Counted from the stretch's first letter, positions 10,604 to 23,062 are shown. The stretch: DNA of 64,000 nt from Mactra quadrangularis (GCA_025267735.1 CM046294.1:4002001-4066000), one strand, 5' to 3'. A program made the numbers and translations. Notes: generated by a model from the sequence alone, not told the origin.

Positions 10604-12732
10604 ATGGCGGAAGAGGAGATTTCAGATGAATTAAAGAGGATTTCAGTGTCCAGTGCTTCAGATATGGAATACGCGAACACGTGTGGTCCTTGTCTGGAAG
10701 ATTCACTGAACGTAGAGGCTGTCACTTACTGCGGTATATGTAAGAAACATTTCTGTGAGTCGTGTACCAAAATGCATTCAAAGATCTTACGTGAGCATAC
10801 GACAGAGGAAAACTTAGAAATCAGGTGAGTGTAAAACTAGTATACAATGTCCTGAAAAAGTTTTAGGACAAATGAAAAAAAGGAAAAAGACTGATCATGC
10901 ATATATACCGCAAGTTTGAATAAGACATGTACAATGTCAAGTATATTAACCAACTAGTTAATGTAAGGCGTACCAAAAATGAATGGCATTCTTATAGTAA
11001 GCCTATGATATCAAAAAATATTTCCTACTTTCGTTTTCGGTATATAATATATATATATTTTTAAGTTTCTAAATATTTGGCGATTAATCATCTACAGCAT
11101 AAGGGTAATTCCCGAATACCAACTTTCTATGATTTTCTCAACTAAAGAATGTAATACTTTTGAAGACGTAGTTTACTATTCAATTGCGGAAATAGTTTAT
11201 ATTATACAAAATGTAAACTACTTAGTGTGTGTGTTTGTGTGTGTTTATTAATTCCTTTTGAAACTTCCAGCTGTCTTAAAAATCTCACGTATTGATAACA
11301 ACTGAAATTCAACAAGTATATGAATGTGTGATTTTTTATGCATTGTGCATTTTTATATCACCAAGGCAATTAAGACCTATATTGATAGACGATTGAAAAT
11401 GTCTATGCAATTTAGGCCTAAATTGATTGATGATTGAAAATGTTTATCTTAATGGTTCAGTGCATAACTAGTCTAGCTATATGTAAATAAAGAAGAAAGT
11501 AGTCTAGTTTTGCACTGACCCATCGATTTGACTCTCATATCTGATCATGTATGTAAGTTGTTGGTTACTAGTTTAATTTTCGAAAGTTTAGTCTCGTTTA
11601 GAATCGGAATGGTAAACAAAGTGTAAAATTTGGCAACCAGTATGGAAGTTTGTAACATAGAACGACTTACTTTGCAGTTTGAGAACTGATCTATTTGTGA
11701 ATTTAGTTATAAAATGTGATTTAGTATCCATTTTAACAGACAAACTTATCTATGGGGGATCAGTAGCCAGTAAAATAATGCAGATATTGTGAAAACGCAT
11801 TAATAATCAAATCATAAGCTTTTCAACCATTGTCATATTGGTTGATTCCAAACGATTGAGTTTAAACCCTTTTACTTTCCAGGCGAGAATCAACTGAGCA
11901 CGACAATCAAAAACAACAACAACCACCACCAAAACCATTCAAATCAACACGTGTATGCAATATCAAGCTTCCAGATGACACAGAACGATGTCACGTGATC
12001 AGTTGCAGCTTCCTGCCAAATGGTTCCGTACTACTGGTAGATAATAACAATAATAATTTAAAATTGCTATCAGAAGATAAATGTGTTATGAAAGCTCTGT
12101 CTTTGCCAGAGAAGCCCCATGTTGCTTGTGTCGTTAATGACAAAATGGTTGCTCTGACGATGGCCGACAAAGCTGTGTTGTTGCTAACTGTAGACCGCCA
12201 AAACATCACGATAGCGTCGGTTTGTCAAATGAAGCACGATTGCCACTGTATAGCACATTTTAAAGGTAATCTTTTTGTAGGAGATTCACAGACAATTTAT
12301 AAATACCCAATGAATTGTAAAAAGAACGATATATTTTATTCAAACATTTCCTATCCGAAATCGGTTAAGTATTTCATCATCAACAATGAAGGTACCCGGA
12401 TGTATGTCACCAATGAGGTCAGAGGTCAAGTGATCATCCTTGATATGGAGGGAAAATCATTACAGACCATACAGCATCATGATCTACAAAGTCCAAGGGC
12501 ACTTTGCTTTGGACCTGATTGTATTTATGTCTGTGGGTACCAGTCAAGCACAATAATCCAAATAAGTCTGACAGGAGAGGAACCTGTCTGTTTGGTTAGA
12601 AAGGGTGATGGAATTGTCTCCCCAGTGGCCATTTGTTATGATACACAGAGAGATGAACTGGTCATTGCACAATGGAAAAATGACAATGTAGTAGTGTTTG
12701 AGTTGACGAAACCTTCTGATGATGTCAATTAG
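10604..12732 (+). CDS. RING-less B-box / NHL-like TRIM-related protein, copy A
   Basis: Two exons, 10604-10824 and 11883-12732, join across a 1.06-kb intron with GTGAGT donor and TTTCCAG acceptor; a split AGG codon keeps the frame. They give 356 residues. Exon 1 encodes a B-box type 1 zinc finger (residues about 27-66: CGPC, CGIC, FCESC, KMH, REH). Exon 2 starts with a Gln/Pro linker, then about 270 residues of beta-propeller-like repeats (for example SFLPNGSVLLVD, DGIVSPVAICYD), as in the NHL end of TRIM proteins. There is no RING and no coiled coil, so ubiquitin ligase activity of its own is unlikely; a substrate-binding or regulatory role is inference. This copy alone keeps the full N-terminus (MAEEEISDELKR). 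The protein ends ELTKPSDDVN without the transposon-derived tail of B and C. Confidence is high for the gene, moderate for the family label. Confidence 0.85.
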
Positions 12733-12929
12733 ACTTAGGAAATTTATTTTAGAATATTTTAGCCTTAACATTAACATTGACAAAACATTTTAAAAATATC
12801 AGTTTAAATTTCGGTATACAAGTTTATTTGTGGTATGGAACTGGCTAATCAAAGATTACCATACTGATCGTAATTCGTGTCCTTTACGTGGCTTTAGTTA
12901 TATTTGCAACACACGTGAAGCCAAAATCC

Positions 12930-13012
12930 CAGCAGCGGTTATTTCCCCTTTATGAATAAATATGATAAGCAGCTATGCGTGACATAACCCCTACGAGGAG
13001 TTTGACGTGAGG
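12930..13012. repeat. Repeat bracketing the B-box gene, downstream copy
   Basis: Partner of the repeat at 10068-10152, direct orientation. Sequence between the blocks is the whole B-box gene. Confidence 0.55.
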
Positions 13013-13939
13013 CTCTTAGGGTAGACTAGACTTTCCCAAAAGAGTTGCCTCGATAAATTAAGTTTCTTTGTATTATTATTACAATATAAGTACATACTTA
13101 ATTAACTTTATTATTACTTTTGATTTTATTTATGTATTTAGAACGTTTTAAGAATAAATGTAAATAATGATAACATTTTGTTTCTTTGAGTAGAAATAAA
13201 TTTAAAACTGCATTAAATTGAATTATGTCTCTTAGGCTCCATCTATAGAGTTTATGCAAGAACTTTGCATATACCAAGTTTCAATTTTGAAATAATGCAC
13301 AGGGAAAGTAACTTAGCTAACTAAGAACGTCAAAAGTGTTTTAAGTAGCATCTATACTTGACGAAACTTCTAAGTACCCCGATTTCCATATTGTAGGAAA
13401 TTTTCATTTTTCAACATGTATGTCCGATTGATAGTGTAAATGTGTATAGGACCATACTGTCGTCTGCTTGCATGATTACCATTGAGTCACACATCCTATG
13501 AACTCAAATTCATCTCATGAAAAATAAAAATAAAATGTATTAAATAAAGCAAATCATATTAACTAACAAAGGTAGACATACATAAATCTGTATTGATTAA
13601 GAAGGTAAGGTACTAGCTACTGGCAAATGTATGTGTTTAAAACTTGTTTTGACTTTGAAAAAATAACTTTTCTCAACGTTAACACAGTAAGGCAATTTGA
13701 AAATGCTCTCATTTCTTTATTTATAATATGCCAGAAATGGAACTTTTTTCAGAGAGTACTCAAGGCAAACAATTCACAATGACAACCATTCTTGAGAACA
13801 AACTTCTAAGAATTGAGTTATAAAAAAAGCTAATGTTTATATTATACACAGTGACAAAATATTTTGAATATGAATTGCTGATAAAAAATGATGATTATTG
13901 AAATTGAATGTAAAATTTTGAAAAATGATTTTATTGTAC

Positions 13940-14278
13940 AATATGACTTGTTTGTTTGTTTGTTTTGTTGGGTTTAACGCCGTAGCAACACATTTTATAG
14001 GCCATGTAACGGCGGTCAATCAACCTACTCACTCCTCCTAGAAAGGCTAAATCTCTGGATTTTGATGTTAGCCAACTACTAAGCACATACTTTCGTCAGT
14101 GACTGACAACTGCCCTACATAATTAAAAATCATTGGTAGGAGGGAATATGGCCGTAGAAATAATTTCATGACCAAACTCCACGAAAGTATGCCCCGTCCG
14201 GGAATCAAACCCACGAACCCTCGATCAGAAGACTTGCGTGCTACCAACTGAGCTAGCCGGGCGGCTTAATATGACTTG
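13940..14278 (-). mobile_element. tRNA-derived SINE, family 1, full copy with 11-bp target duplication
   Basis: The element 13951-14267 lies in minus orientation: tRNA-like head at the right with A box TAGCTCAGTTGG (complement of 14244-14255) and B-box-like GGTTTGATTCCC (near 14200-14212), and a (CAAA)n-type tail at the left end. It is flanked by the exact direct repeat AATATGACTTG (13940-13950 and 14268-14278). The corresponding sites in units B (about 24122) and C (about 44136) are empty, which proves insertion and gives the ends to the base. Confidence 0.9.
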
Positions 14279-16275
14279 TATAATTGCATTAATAAATGAA
14301 CACAAGCGTAAACAACCTGACAGCAATTTGGAGCAAATAACATAAAGTATTATTTGATATAATTTTTTATAGCTTGTGCAACTTCAATGTGAATTCAAAA
14401 TGCTTTACCAAATGTAAAGAAACCCTCTGATGACTTTTTAAAAGTTTTTTAACCCTTTTTAAAGAAAATGTTTTGCTAACAGTTTTTGAAATTCTAAGAG
14501 GGGTCAAACCCCTGATTGTACATGTATTTGAGCAAGGGCCAATTAAAAGGTCTGTTATTGGGATAACCACAGACCCTTAAAGTGGCCCTTGCCCCAATAC
14601 ATTCCTTCAATAATGATGTACAACCAAAGCAAATAAGTTAAATGTTAACCCAATATTATGATTGAGAAAATGTAAATACATATATGATATCATTTATAAT
14701 GTAAGCAAAATATATGCATATCAAAATTTACAATCTTTAAAATTCTTACAAATTCGTTCCAAATTTAACATTTTCTGGTACTGACATCAGCAATACATGT
14801 ATGTTCATGGGTCAGCACAAAACTTATCAAACTACATGTAAATACAATATGATTTAGACTAGTTTTGCACTAGGGCTGTCACGATATACCAGTATACCCA
14901 TATTTGCAATACACAGCTGCGGCAATATGTACCACAGACCGGTATCAGGGTATTTGGCGATATTTTTTATTTCATTGGAAAATTCCTCCGCAAAATAAAA
15001 GTAGCGAAACGTCAGTATTTCCAGTGTTCATTCAATTTAACATTAAGTTCATTCAATTTAACCAGAAGATATATAACACTACCATATATAACTACTAACT
15101 TATGTCTATGCTTTGTCTAGATCTAGAACCGCTAGTGTGATATGTTTTCATTTAAGGTCGAATTTCCATTATGCAATTATTATAAAACAAAACTGTTTCA
15201 ACATTAATAATGAAAACTTATATAATGAAAATGAGATATTATCTCCCTTTGATATGAAATTAGTATGATTTTCTTTGTTCTTGCATTTAGAACTTTCTCA
15301 TGGATCTTTATCTGCGTAGAAGATCACCGAGGTAGTTCTGAATGTTGGTCTTGTACAAATAATAATAATGTAATTAAAAAATCTAACATGGTAAAAATAT
15401 TAGGAATAGATTATACATGTAGATACAAGTTTACTGAGAAATTTTCTGGGGTCAAAATTAGAGTTATACCAAAATATATTCTTAGCAATGAAATTAGTTT
15501 ATGCCAGTGAAATATTTTGACTGTGACTAGACTTAACTTTTGAAATTATACCTAAATGATATTTTCATATAAAAAACATATGAAATTAGAGCAAGTTCAA
15601 ATTAGGAAGCTTTGTACAAACATGACCTTGGCGCACATATATATAACCGCGATATTCAATCCATTATCTAAATGCAAATACTTGACATTAGCGTAAAATA
15701 TTCATATTTTTTATAAATAGTTAAATGGTTCATGAATGATAAAAAAATTAAATTTGAATCCCAAAACTCTTTTGAATAAAAATGATAACACCAATAGCGG
15801 TGCAAGCAGATGTCTATTAGCCATTTTCAGCGTCTAAAACCATTTGGGCAATATCAGTAGCCTGTCCAATTACCCCGAACGTTCCAAAACGTTCCGTAAC
15901 GTTAGGATCGGAACAACTCAACCCAAAGACAACTCAATCCGAGACATCTTAATCCCCTACTTTGGGTTAAGTTAACCACGGGTTGTGTTGTCCCTAACAG
16001 TCGTTACTGAACACGCTGCAGGATCTGCCTTTTATCAATGGCGAAGTATCCCGTACAAAGAATGATTTTATTATTCCATACCTGTTTTATATGCACCCCA
16101 TGTATACAAGGGTATGAAGTAAAATAAAGTGTAAAATTCATTTGAAACAAAACTAACTTCCCGCAGTGGTTATTTCCCTTGGTTGAATCAATAAGTTACG
16201 AGTAAGTAGCAAAGCGTGACGTAAGTACTATGAGGAGTTAGGATACCAAAAAAATAGTATTACAAACCCCGCGTT

Positions 16276-16348
16276 CAGTAACTACTGTTGCGATATGACC
16301 TTTCTGTGTTGGTGCGCCGTAAAACCCAAACAAACAGTAACTACTGTT
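16276..16348 (+). mobile_element. 5'-truncated SINE (45 bp) with 14-bp target duplication
   Basis: Bases 16290-16334 are flanked by exact copies of CAGTAACTACTGTT (16276-16289 and 16335-16348). Unit C at about 29073 has the uninterrupted site with one copy. The insert ends CGCCGTAAAACCCAAACAAA, the 3' end of SINE family 1, in plus orientation. It therefore arose by target-primed reverse transcription after B and C separated. Confidence 0.9.
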
Positions 16349-17067
16349 AGCTAACGTTACAGTCTACATGAAACATAGAAGGCAACTATAAAATCTACTA
16401 TGACAGTGTTTACTTAAGATAATGGAAACCCAAATTATTTTTATCGCATAATATTCAAAGCGCCTGGACACAATCTATAAATAGAAGGTGAAGATATCAC
16501 CTCTATACTAAGACGCACAACGCGTCCCAAAATTCGGCTTATTGGTACGCAATAGAATATAGTACGGCGCATGAAGACAAAATCGTTGAATTTTTTCGTT
16601 TTTTGACAAAATCATTGTTAAAATGTAAAACAAATGATCACTTATAGCTACAGGAATATAAATCCATAGATACAAAGTACTTTTAAACCTCTAAAGGTAT
16701 AGATGCATAGTTTAACCGTGTATTCTACTTGCGATTTTAAATGTCTGTGTAAAGAATGACAGATGTAAACACGTTATATAATGATGGAGGTTTAACTACC
16801 GGATAACAAGTTTAGTTTAATGAGGATAGTTGGTTGGATAGATGTAGTTAAATTTTATTGAGTAGACACAAAATACATACTCTATTTGTTCAGTATACTT
16901 GAAAGGGGGACTTATTAGAATGTAAACATTGCTACGTGTTTTTAGGTAAATAAACAGTTTTACCCATGATGCTCGGCGTCTCCGTACAAAGGTCAGTCAG
17001 ACCATTTGTGTACAGAATGGGCGGAGGATATTTCAGATGAATTAAAGAGGATTTCAGTGCTTCTGAT

Positions 17068-19118
17068 ATGGAATACGTGAACACATGTGGTCCTTGCCTG
17101 GAAGATTCACTGAACGTAGAGGCTGTCACTTACTGCTGTATATGTAAGAAACACTTCTGTGAGTCGTGTACGAAAATGCATTCAAAGATCTTACGTGAGC
17201 ATATGACAGAGGAAAACTTAGAATTCAGGTGAGTGTAAAACTAGTATACAGTGTCCTGAAAAGGTTTTAGGACAAATGAAAAATTAGGAAAAAGACTGAT
17301 CATGCATATATACCGCAAGTTTGAATAAGACATGTACAATGTCATGTATATTAACCAACTAATTAATGTAAGGCGTAACAAAATTGAATGGCATTCTTTT
17401 AGTAAGCCTATGATATCAAAAAAATATTTCCTACTTTCGTTTTCGGTATATTATATATACATTTTTTTAAGTTTCTAAATATTTGTCGATGAATTATCTA
17501 CAGCATAAGGGTATAATTCCCGAAAACCAACTTTCTATGATTTTCTGAACTAAAGAATGTGGTACATGTACTATTGAATATGGTAGTTTACTATTTAATA
17601 GCGGAAATACATGTACTTTATATTATACAAAATGTAAACTACTAAGTGTGTGTGTTCATTCCTTACATGTATGAAACTCTGCTATCTTCATAACCTTAAA
17701 ATATTGATAACAACTGAAATTTAACATTGACATAGTGCGTGATTTTTTATGCTTGTGCATTTTTATCACCAAGGCAATTTAGGCCTATATTAATAGATAA
17801 TTGAAAATGTCTATGCAATTTAGGCCTAAATTGATTGATGATTGAAAATGTCTATCTCAATGGTTCAGTGCATAACTAGTCTAGCTATATGTAAATAAAG
17901 AAATAAGTAGTCTAGTTTTACACCAACCCATCGATTTGACTCTCATATCTGATCATGTATGTAAGTTGTTGGTTACTAGTTTGTCCAGTATGGACGTATG
18001 TAACAAAGAAAGACTTACTTTTCAAGTTGAGAATTGATCTATTTGTGAATTTAGTTTCAAAATGTGATTTAGTATCCATCTTAACAGGCATACTTATCTA
18101 TGGGTAGATCAGTTGCCAGAAAGGTAATAATGCAGAAATTGTAGCGACGCAATAATGATCAAATACGACCTATCATGAGTTTATCAGCCACTGTCATACA
18201 AATGGGTTGATTACAAACGATTACGTTTATAATCTTTTACTTTACAGGCCTGAATCAACTGCTCGTGATAATCAACATTATCAACAACAACAACAACAAC
18301 CAAAACCATTTAAATCAACACGTGTATGCAATATCAAGCTTCCAGATGACCCAGAACGATGCCACGTGATCAGTTGTAGCTTTCTGCCAAACGGTTCCGT
18401 ACTACTGGTAGATAATAGCAACCATACTTTAAAATTGCTTTCAGAAGAAAAATGTGTTATGAGAGCTCTGTCTTTGCCAGAGAAGCCCCATGTTGCTTGT
18501 GTCATTAATGACAAAATGGTTGCTCTGACGATGGCCGACAAAGCCGTGTTGTTGCTAACTGTAGACCGCCAAAACATCAAGATAGCGTCGGTTTGTCAAA
18601 TGAAGCACGATTGCCACTGTATAGCACATTTTAAAGGTAATCTTTTTGTGGGAGATTCACAGACAATTTATAAATACCCAATGAATTGTAAAAAGAACGA
18701 TATATTCTATTCAAACATTTCCTATCCTAAATCGGTTAAGTATTTCATCATCAACAATGAAGGTACCCGGATGTATGTCACCAATGAGGTCAGAGGTCAA
18801 GTGATCGTCGTTGACATGGAGGGAAAATCATTACAGACCATACAGCATCATGATCTACAAAGTCCAAGGGGACTTTGCTTTGTACGTGATTGTATTTTTG
18901 TCTGTGGGTACCAGTCAAGCACAATAATCAAAATAAGTCTTACAGCAGAGGAACCAGTCTGTTTGGTTAGAAAGGGTGATGGAATTGTCTCCCCAGTGGC
19001 CATTTGTTATGACACACATAGAGATGAACTGGTCATTGCACAATGGAGAAATGACAGTGTAGTAGTGTTTGAGTTGATGAAATCTTCTGATGACGCCACT
19101 AATGCCTCAGTCCCATAA
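17068..19118 (+). CDS. RING-less B-box / NHL-like protein, copy B
   Basis: Exons 17068-17228 and 18248-19118 join with the same splice sites and phase as copy A, giving 343 residues. Relative to A, small deletions (2 bp and 7 bp) in the original N-terminal coding region create a TGA at 17038-17040, so translation must start at the later Met (MEYVNTCGPC), losing about 22 residues but keeping the whole B-box. One B-box change is notable: CGIC of A and C reads CCIC here. Exon 2 has six Gln codons in the linker and a full propeller-like domain. The last codons (ASVP and stop) run into the inverted terminus of a 341-bp MITE, so the C-terminus is partly transposon-encoded. The frame is intact, so it is probably expressed, though the changed start leaves that open. 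Confidence 0.75.
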
Positions 19119-19448
19119 AATCGTGGCTTGTTGCCGAGCCGTACGTGCAGACAGCCGTAGATCGTGGGAAGCCTTGCGTATGAAGGTGACGGTACGCACA
19201 TGGCACAAAACAACACACCCGTACGAAGCCGTAGCTGGAGGAAATGCAAGTTTAATTCATACTCGGTCACGAATTTGTTCACGATTTGACTTTGAAACCG
19301 ATACGTGAATCCTGGACTCATCTCACGGACTCTGGCAAAAACGTAACAGTCCGTACGGGCACGCAAGAGTTTGTACGGGTCCTTGCGGACTTTGATCGCA
19401 CGGCGCCCGTACGGTGCCCTCATGGCTATTTTTATGTTTATGGGACTG
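19108..19448. mobile_element. 341-bp MITE with CAGTCCCATAAA termini, supplies gene stop codon
   Basis: The termini CAGTCCCATAAA and TTTATGGGACTG are an exact inverted pair. The interior is rich in CGTACGG-type motifs. CAG...CTG ends resemble hAT elements, but no 8-bp duplication is clear. Unit A has no such insert. The left terminus encodes the last residues and the TAA of gene copy B. Confidence 0.8.
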
Positions 19449-19763
19449 TAGAAGTGTGTACACTTAAGAAGTGTGTTTAATGTGAACATAAACATTGACA
19501 AAACATATCGACAAACACCAGTTTTTGGTATACTAGTTTATTTGTGGTATGGAGCTGGTTATTCAAAGATCACCATATTGGCCGTAATTTGTGTCTTTTT
19601 GGTATATTTGCAACACACGTTTGGGAAAATCCCCGCAGCGGTTATTTTCCTTCGTAAATAAATATTTTAAGCAAATATGCGTGTCATAACCTCTGTGAGG
19701 AATATGGCGTGAGGCTCTTAGGGTAGAAAAAACTTTCCTAAAAGAGTTTCCCCATTGATTTTT

Positions 19764-21441
19764 TATACGCCCGTTTGAAAAACGGTACGTATTTTATGAT
19801 GTTGTCTGTCTGTCCGTCCGTCCGTGGTGAATTGCTTGTCCGGATGATAACTCAAGAAATGATGTACCTCAGTTCCCCAAATTTTATGTGTGGATAGCCC
19901 TTGGGTAGGGAAGAGGGTACTCTATTGATTTTGGGACCCCAGGGTCAAAGGTCAAGGTCACTTGAATTTTACAAAAACTTTGTCAGGACAATAACTCAAC
20001 AATTACTGTACCTAGGTTCACCAAATTTTATGTGACAGCAGCCCTTGTGTCAAGGATGTGCTCTATTGGTTTTAAGGCCCCAGGTCAAAGGTCAAGGTCA
20101 CAGGGACATCACATGGAAAAACCTTGTCTGGACGATAACTCCACAACCACTTTACCTAGGTTCACCAAATTTAATGTCTGGATAGCCCTTGTGTAGATGA
20201 TATGCCTTATTGAATTTTAGACCCAAGGGTCAAAGGTCAAGGTCACGTGACTTAATTAAAAATAAATTGCTGTTCGGACAATAACTCGAGAATTACTGTA
20301 CCTAGATTTACCAAATTTTATGAGAAAATAGTCCATGTGTCAAGGATGTGCCCTTTTGGTTTTGAGACCCCAGGGTCAAAGTCTAGGACATAGTACATCA
20401 TATGGAAAAACCTTGTCCGGACAATAACTCAACAACCGCTTTACCTAGGTTCACCAAAGTTTATGTATGGATAGCCCTTGGATAAAGGATGTGCCCTATT
20501 GATTTTTAAACCCCAGGGTCAAAGTCACAGGGACTAATTTATATGAAAACTTTGTCCGGACAATAACTCAACAACCCCTCTACCTAGGTTCACTACATTT
20601 TATGAGAGAATAGTCCATGTGGCAAGGATGTGCCTTTTTGGTTTTGAGGCCCCAGAGTCAAAGGTCAAGGTCATGGGGACATCATATGGAAAAACCTTGT
20701 CTGGACGATAACGCAAAAACCACTGTACCTAGATTCACCAAATTTTGTGTGATAAAAGTCCATGTGTCAAGGGTCCCTGGGTGTGCCCTTCTGGGTTTGA
20801 GGCCCAAGGGTCAAAGGGACATCATATAGAAAAACCTTGTCCAGACGATAACTCAACAACCACGGTACCTGGGTTCACAAAATTTTATGTGTTGATAGCC
20901 TTTGATAGAGGATGTGCCCTATTGATTTTTAGACCCCATGGTTAAAGATCAAGGTCACAGGGACTAAATTTAAATGAAAACATTGTCCGGACAATAACTC
21001 AACAATGACTGTACCTAGGTTCACCAAATTTTATGTAACGGTAGCCCATATGTCAAGCATATGCCCCTTTGGTTTTAAGGCCCCAGGGTTAAATGCCAAG
21101 GTCGCAAGGACATCATAAGGAAAAATCTTGTCCAGATAATAACTCAACAACCAATACATCTAGGTTCACCAAATTTTATGTATGGATACTCATTGGGTCA
21201 AGGATGTGCCCATTTGGTTTTGAGGCCGCAGAGTCAAAGGTCAAGGTCACTTGGAGTTTATATGGGAAATCTTTGTGCCGGTAATAACTCGACCACAGCT
21301 ATACCTATGTTCTCATAATCTTTGCTTTTGATAGCCCTCTGGTTAAGGATGTGACCTATTCTGAGATCCTGGGGTCATAGGTTAAGGTCACCGGGTCTTC
21401 ATATGAGACAGAACACAGCATGGACTGCACACGGGCGTATA
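19764..21441. mobile_element. TIR element filled with ~143-bp tandem repeats (about 11 units)
   Basis: The ends TATACGCCCGT and ACGGGCGTATA are inverted copies with TA at both sides. The interior is a tandem array with a period near 143 bp; each unit carries phrases such as ATAACTCAACAACC, CTAGGTTCACCAAATTTTAT and GGTCAAAGGTCAAGGTCAC. No coding potential beyond short frames. It is absent from unit A and present in C with about two units deleted, so it entered the B/C ancestor. Confidence 0.8.
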
Positions 21442-22195
21442 ATGCCCCGCCCAGCAGAGCACTTGTTTTGTATTATTATTACCCTTTAATACATACGAAA
21501 TTAACTTAGATGTTACTGTTGTAAATAATTTTCTTTATACATTTAAAATGTTTAAAAATAAATAAAGTTAATGACAACATGTTGTTCCTTTGAGTAGGAC
21601 TACATGTCATTTTAAAACTGCATTAAATTGAATTATGGCTCTTATGCTCCATCCATGGAGTCAATGCAAGAAATTAGCACACCATGTTTCAATTTTGAAA
21701 TTATGCACAGAAAAAGGAACTAAGCTATTCAAGGACGTCAAAGATGTTGCAAGTAACATCTAGTTGGTGGACACAATAAAATAAAACAGCAATAGTGCCT
21801 CTGTATGAACAACATTTTTATTGATTATTTGTAAACATTTAATACAATTTGTATGAAACATTATCTTTGACTGCATAAACATATTTAAATAAACACATAT
21901 TAAAGTACATTATAATATAATATATATATACAAATGTTATAAAGCAAGCATTTTTATCTAGTATACAGCAGCATATTGTATGATTATATATTTTATGGCA
22001 CAATGTGACAGAATGAGCATAGAAAATATCATGTGTATTAAAAACCTTGGATACATTTTCAAAGGGGTAGCAGTACATTTAATATACATTTACAATATAA
22101 CTGAAACATTAATTATTTTCAATGCTTTGATTGCATGATTTCATAGAACTTGTGCATATTGCTTTGGGACAAGGAGTATAATTCAATCAATTACC

Positions 22196-22295
22196 AGAAA
22201 ACTGCGACGGAAATTTTGTGACGGACGGACGGATGGACGGACGCACGGACAAGGGTAAAACAGTATACCCCCCCTCTTCTTCGAAGCGGGGGTAT
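22196..22295. mobile_element. Truncated MITE of the CAAGTAAATCTGTGAGC family
   Basis: Only the right part is present: GAAAACTGCGACGGAAATTT, a GGACGGACG run and the end TTCGAAGCGGGGGTAT. Unit C still has the sequence that is missing here (41185-41480), so B suffered a deletion whose left edge falls after CAATTACC. Confidence 0.7.
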
Positions 22296-22439
22296 AATAA
22301 TCAGTCCCAAATGCATAGAAAGGGTCCTTATAATATGACCATTCTGCTATTAACAGCATTGATATGATGGTCTTAATAGGGGAACTTAACTGTACAATGA
22401 TTACAATTTAAATATTTTTAAAATTTCACATGTATACAA

Positions 22440-22691
22440 GGCTTAAACTAAAAAATACTTTGTTTGCCCATTACCGGCCCTAAATTTTTGGGTTGGGTCG
22501 GTAGATAGGAAAAACATTTAGTTTTTTTCCTAAAGCAGAATTATTAGCATAATGAAACTACTGGAAAGTGATACGATGAATGGTGTGACCAATAAAAACA
22601 ACACATTTATATTTCGAATAATTTTTTTGAGTTGGCAGCATTTTTTCAGGTCTGTCGATAAAGGGCAAACAAACTAGATTTTAATTTAGGC
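22440..22691. mobile_element. ~250-bp MITE, GGC(C)TA...TAGGCC termini (unit B copy)
   Basis: The left end GGCTTAAACTAAAAAATACT continues to TTTGTTTGCCC. The right end has GGGCAAACAAAC and TTAATTTAGGC. The unit C copy is at 41819-42071 with cleaner GGCC ends. Inherited from before the B/C split. Confidence 0.6.
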
Positions 22692-23062
22692 TTTAGTTGG
22701 ATAAAATATTAAGGTAAGTATTGCAAAGTTATTTTTTATTTGGCAAGTATTATAAACAAGTAACATTGAAACTACAACATCTTACACACAGGGGACAGTA
22801 ATACTCTTTTAAGGTAGACTGCCAATAATACAAATGTTTACAGCAATAAAAAATCCAAAAAGACAGAAACACAGATGATTGCACATTTTATCTCTGAACT
22901 TTGGTCACTGTGGCAGATTTTATAGTTTCCAGGACAGTTTTGTGATGTCATATGCCAAGCTTGATAATTATATGAACTAAACATTTATATTAATTTCTTT
23001 TCCATAGAAGTTAACAATTACTCCATTAACAGTTCTTAACACATCTTAACAACTTGTCATTT

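Larger units (their letters stand above)
8760..15065 (+). repeat. Tandem duplication unit A
   Basis: This is the first of three tandem units. Order: a conserved leader (about 8780-9240), an upstream region, the B-box gene, a 3' region, and a closing segment with GATTTAGACTAGTTTTGCAC (14850) and CACGATATACCAGTATACC. Units B (15066-24920) and C (24921-44600) repeat this order. A lacks the 341-bp MITE and the 1.7-kb 143-bp-repeat element found in B and C, so it branched first. Between its genes (9572-10603 and 12733-13939) I see only unit sequence without further genes. Confidence 0.8.

Noticed and set aside
19007..19501. 164-codon antisense frame (and 31734-32189 in unit C)
   Set aside because: It lies across the end of the B-box exon and the MITE; no independent splice or family evidence.
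22200..22300. GGACGGACG tracts as a CRISPR-like or minisatellite array
   Set aside because: They are short internal microsatellites of one MITE family, repeated at 27930, 40610, 41545 and 47020.
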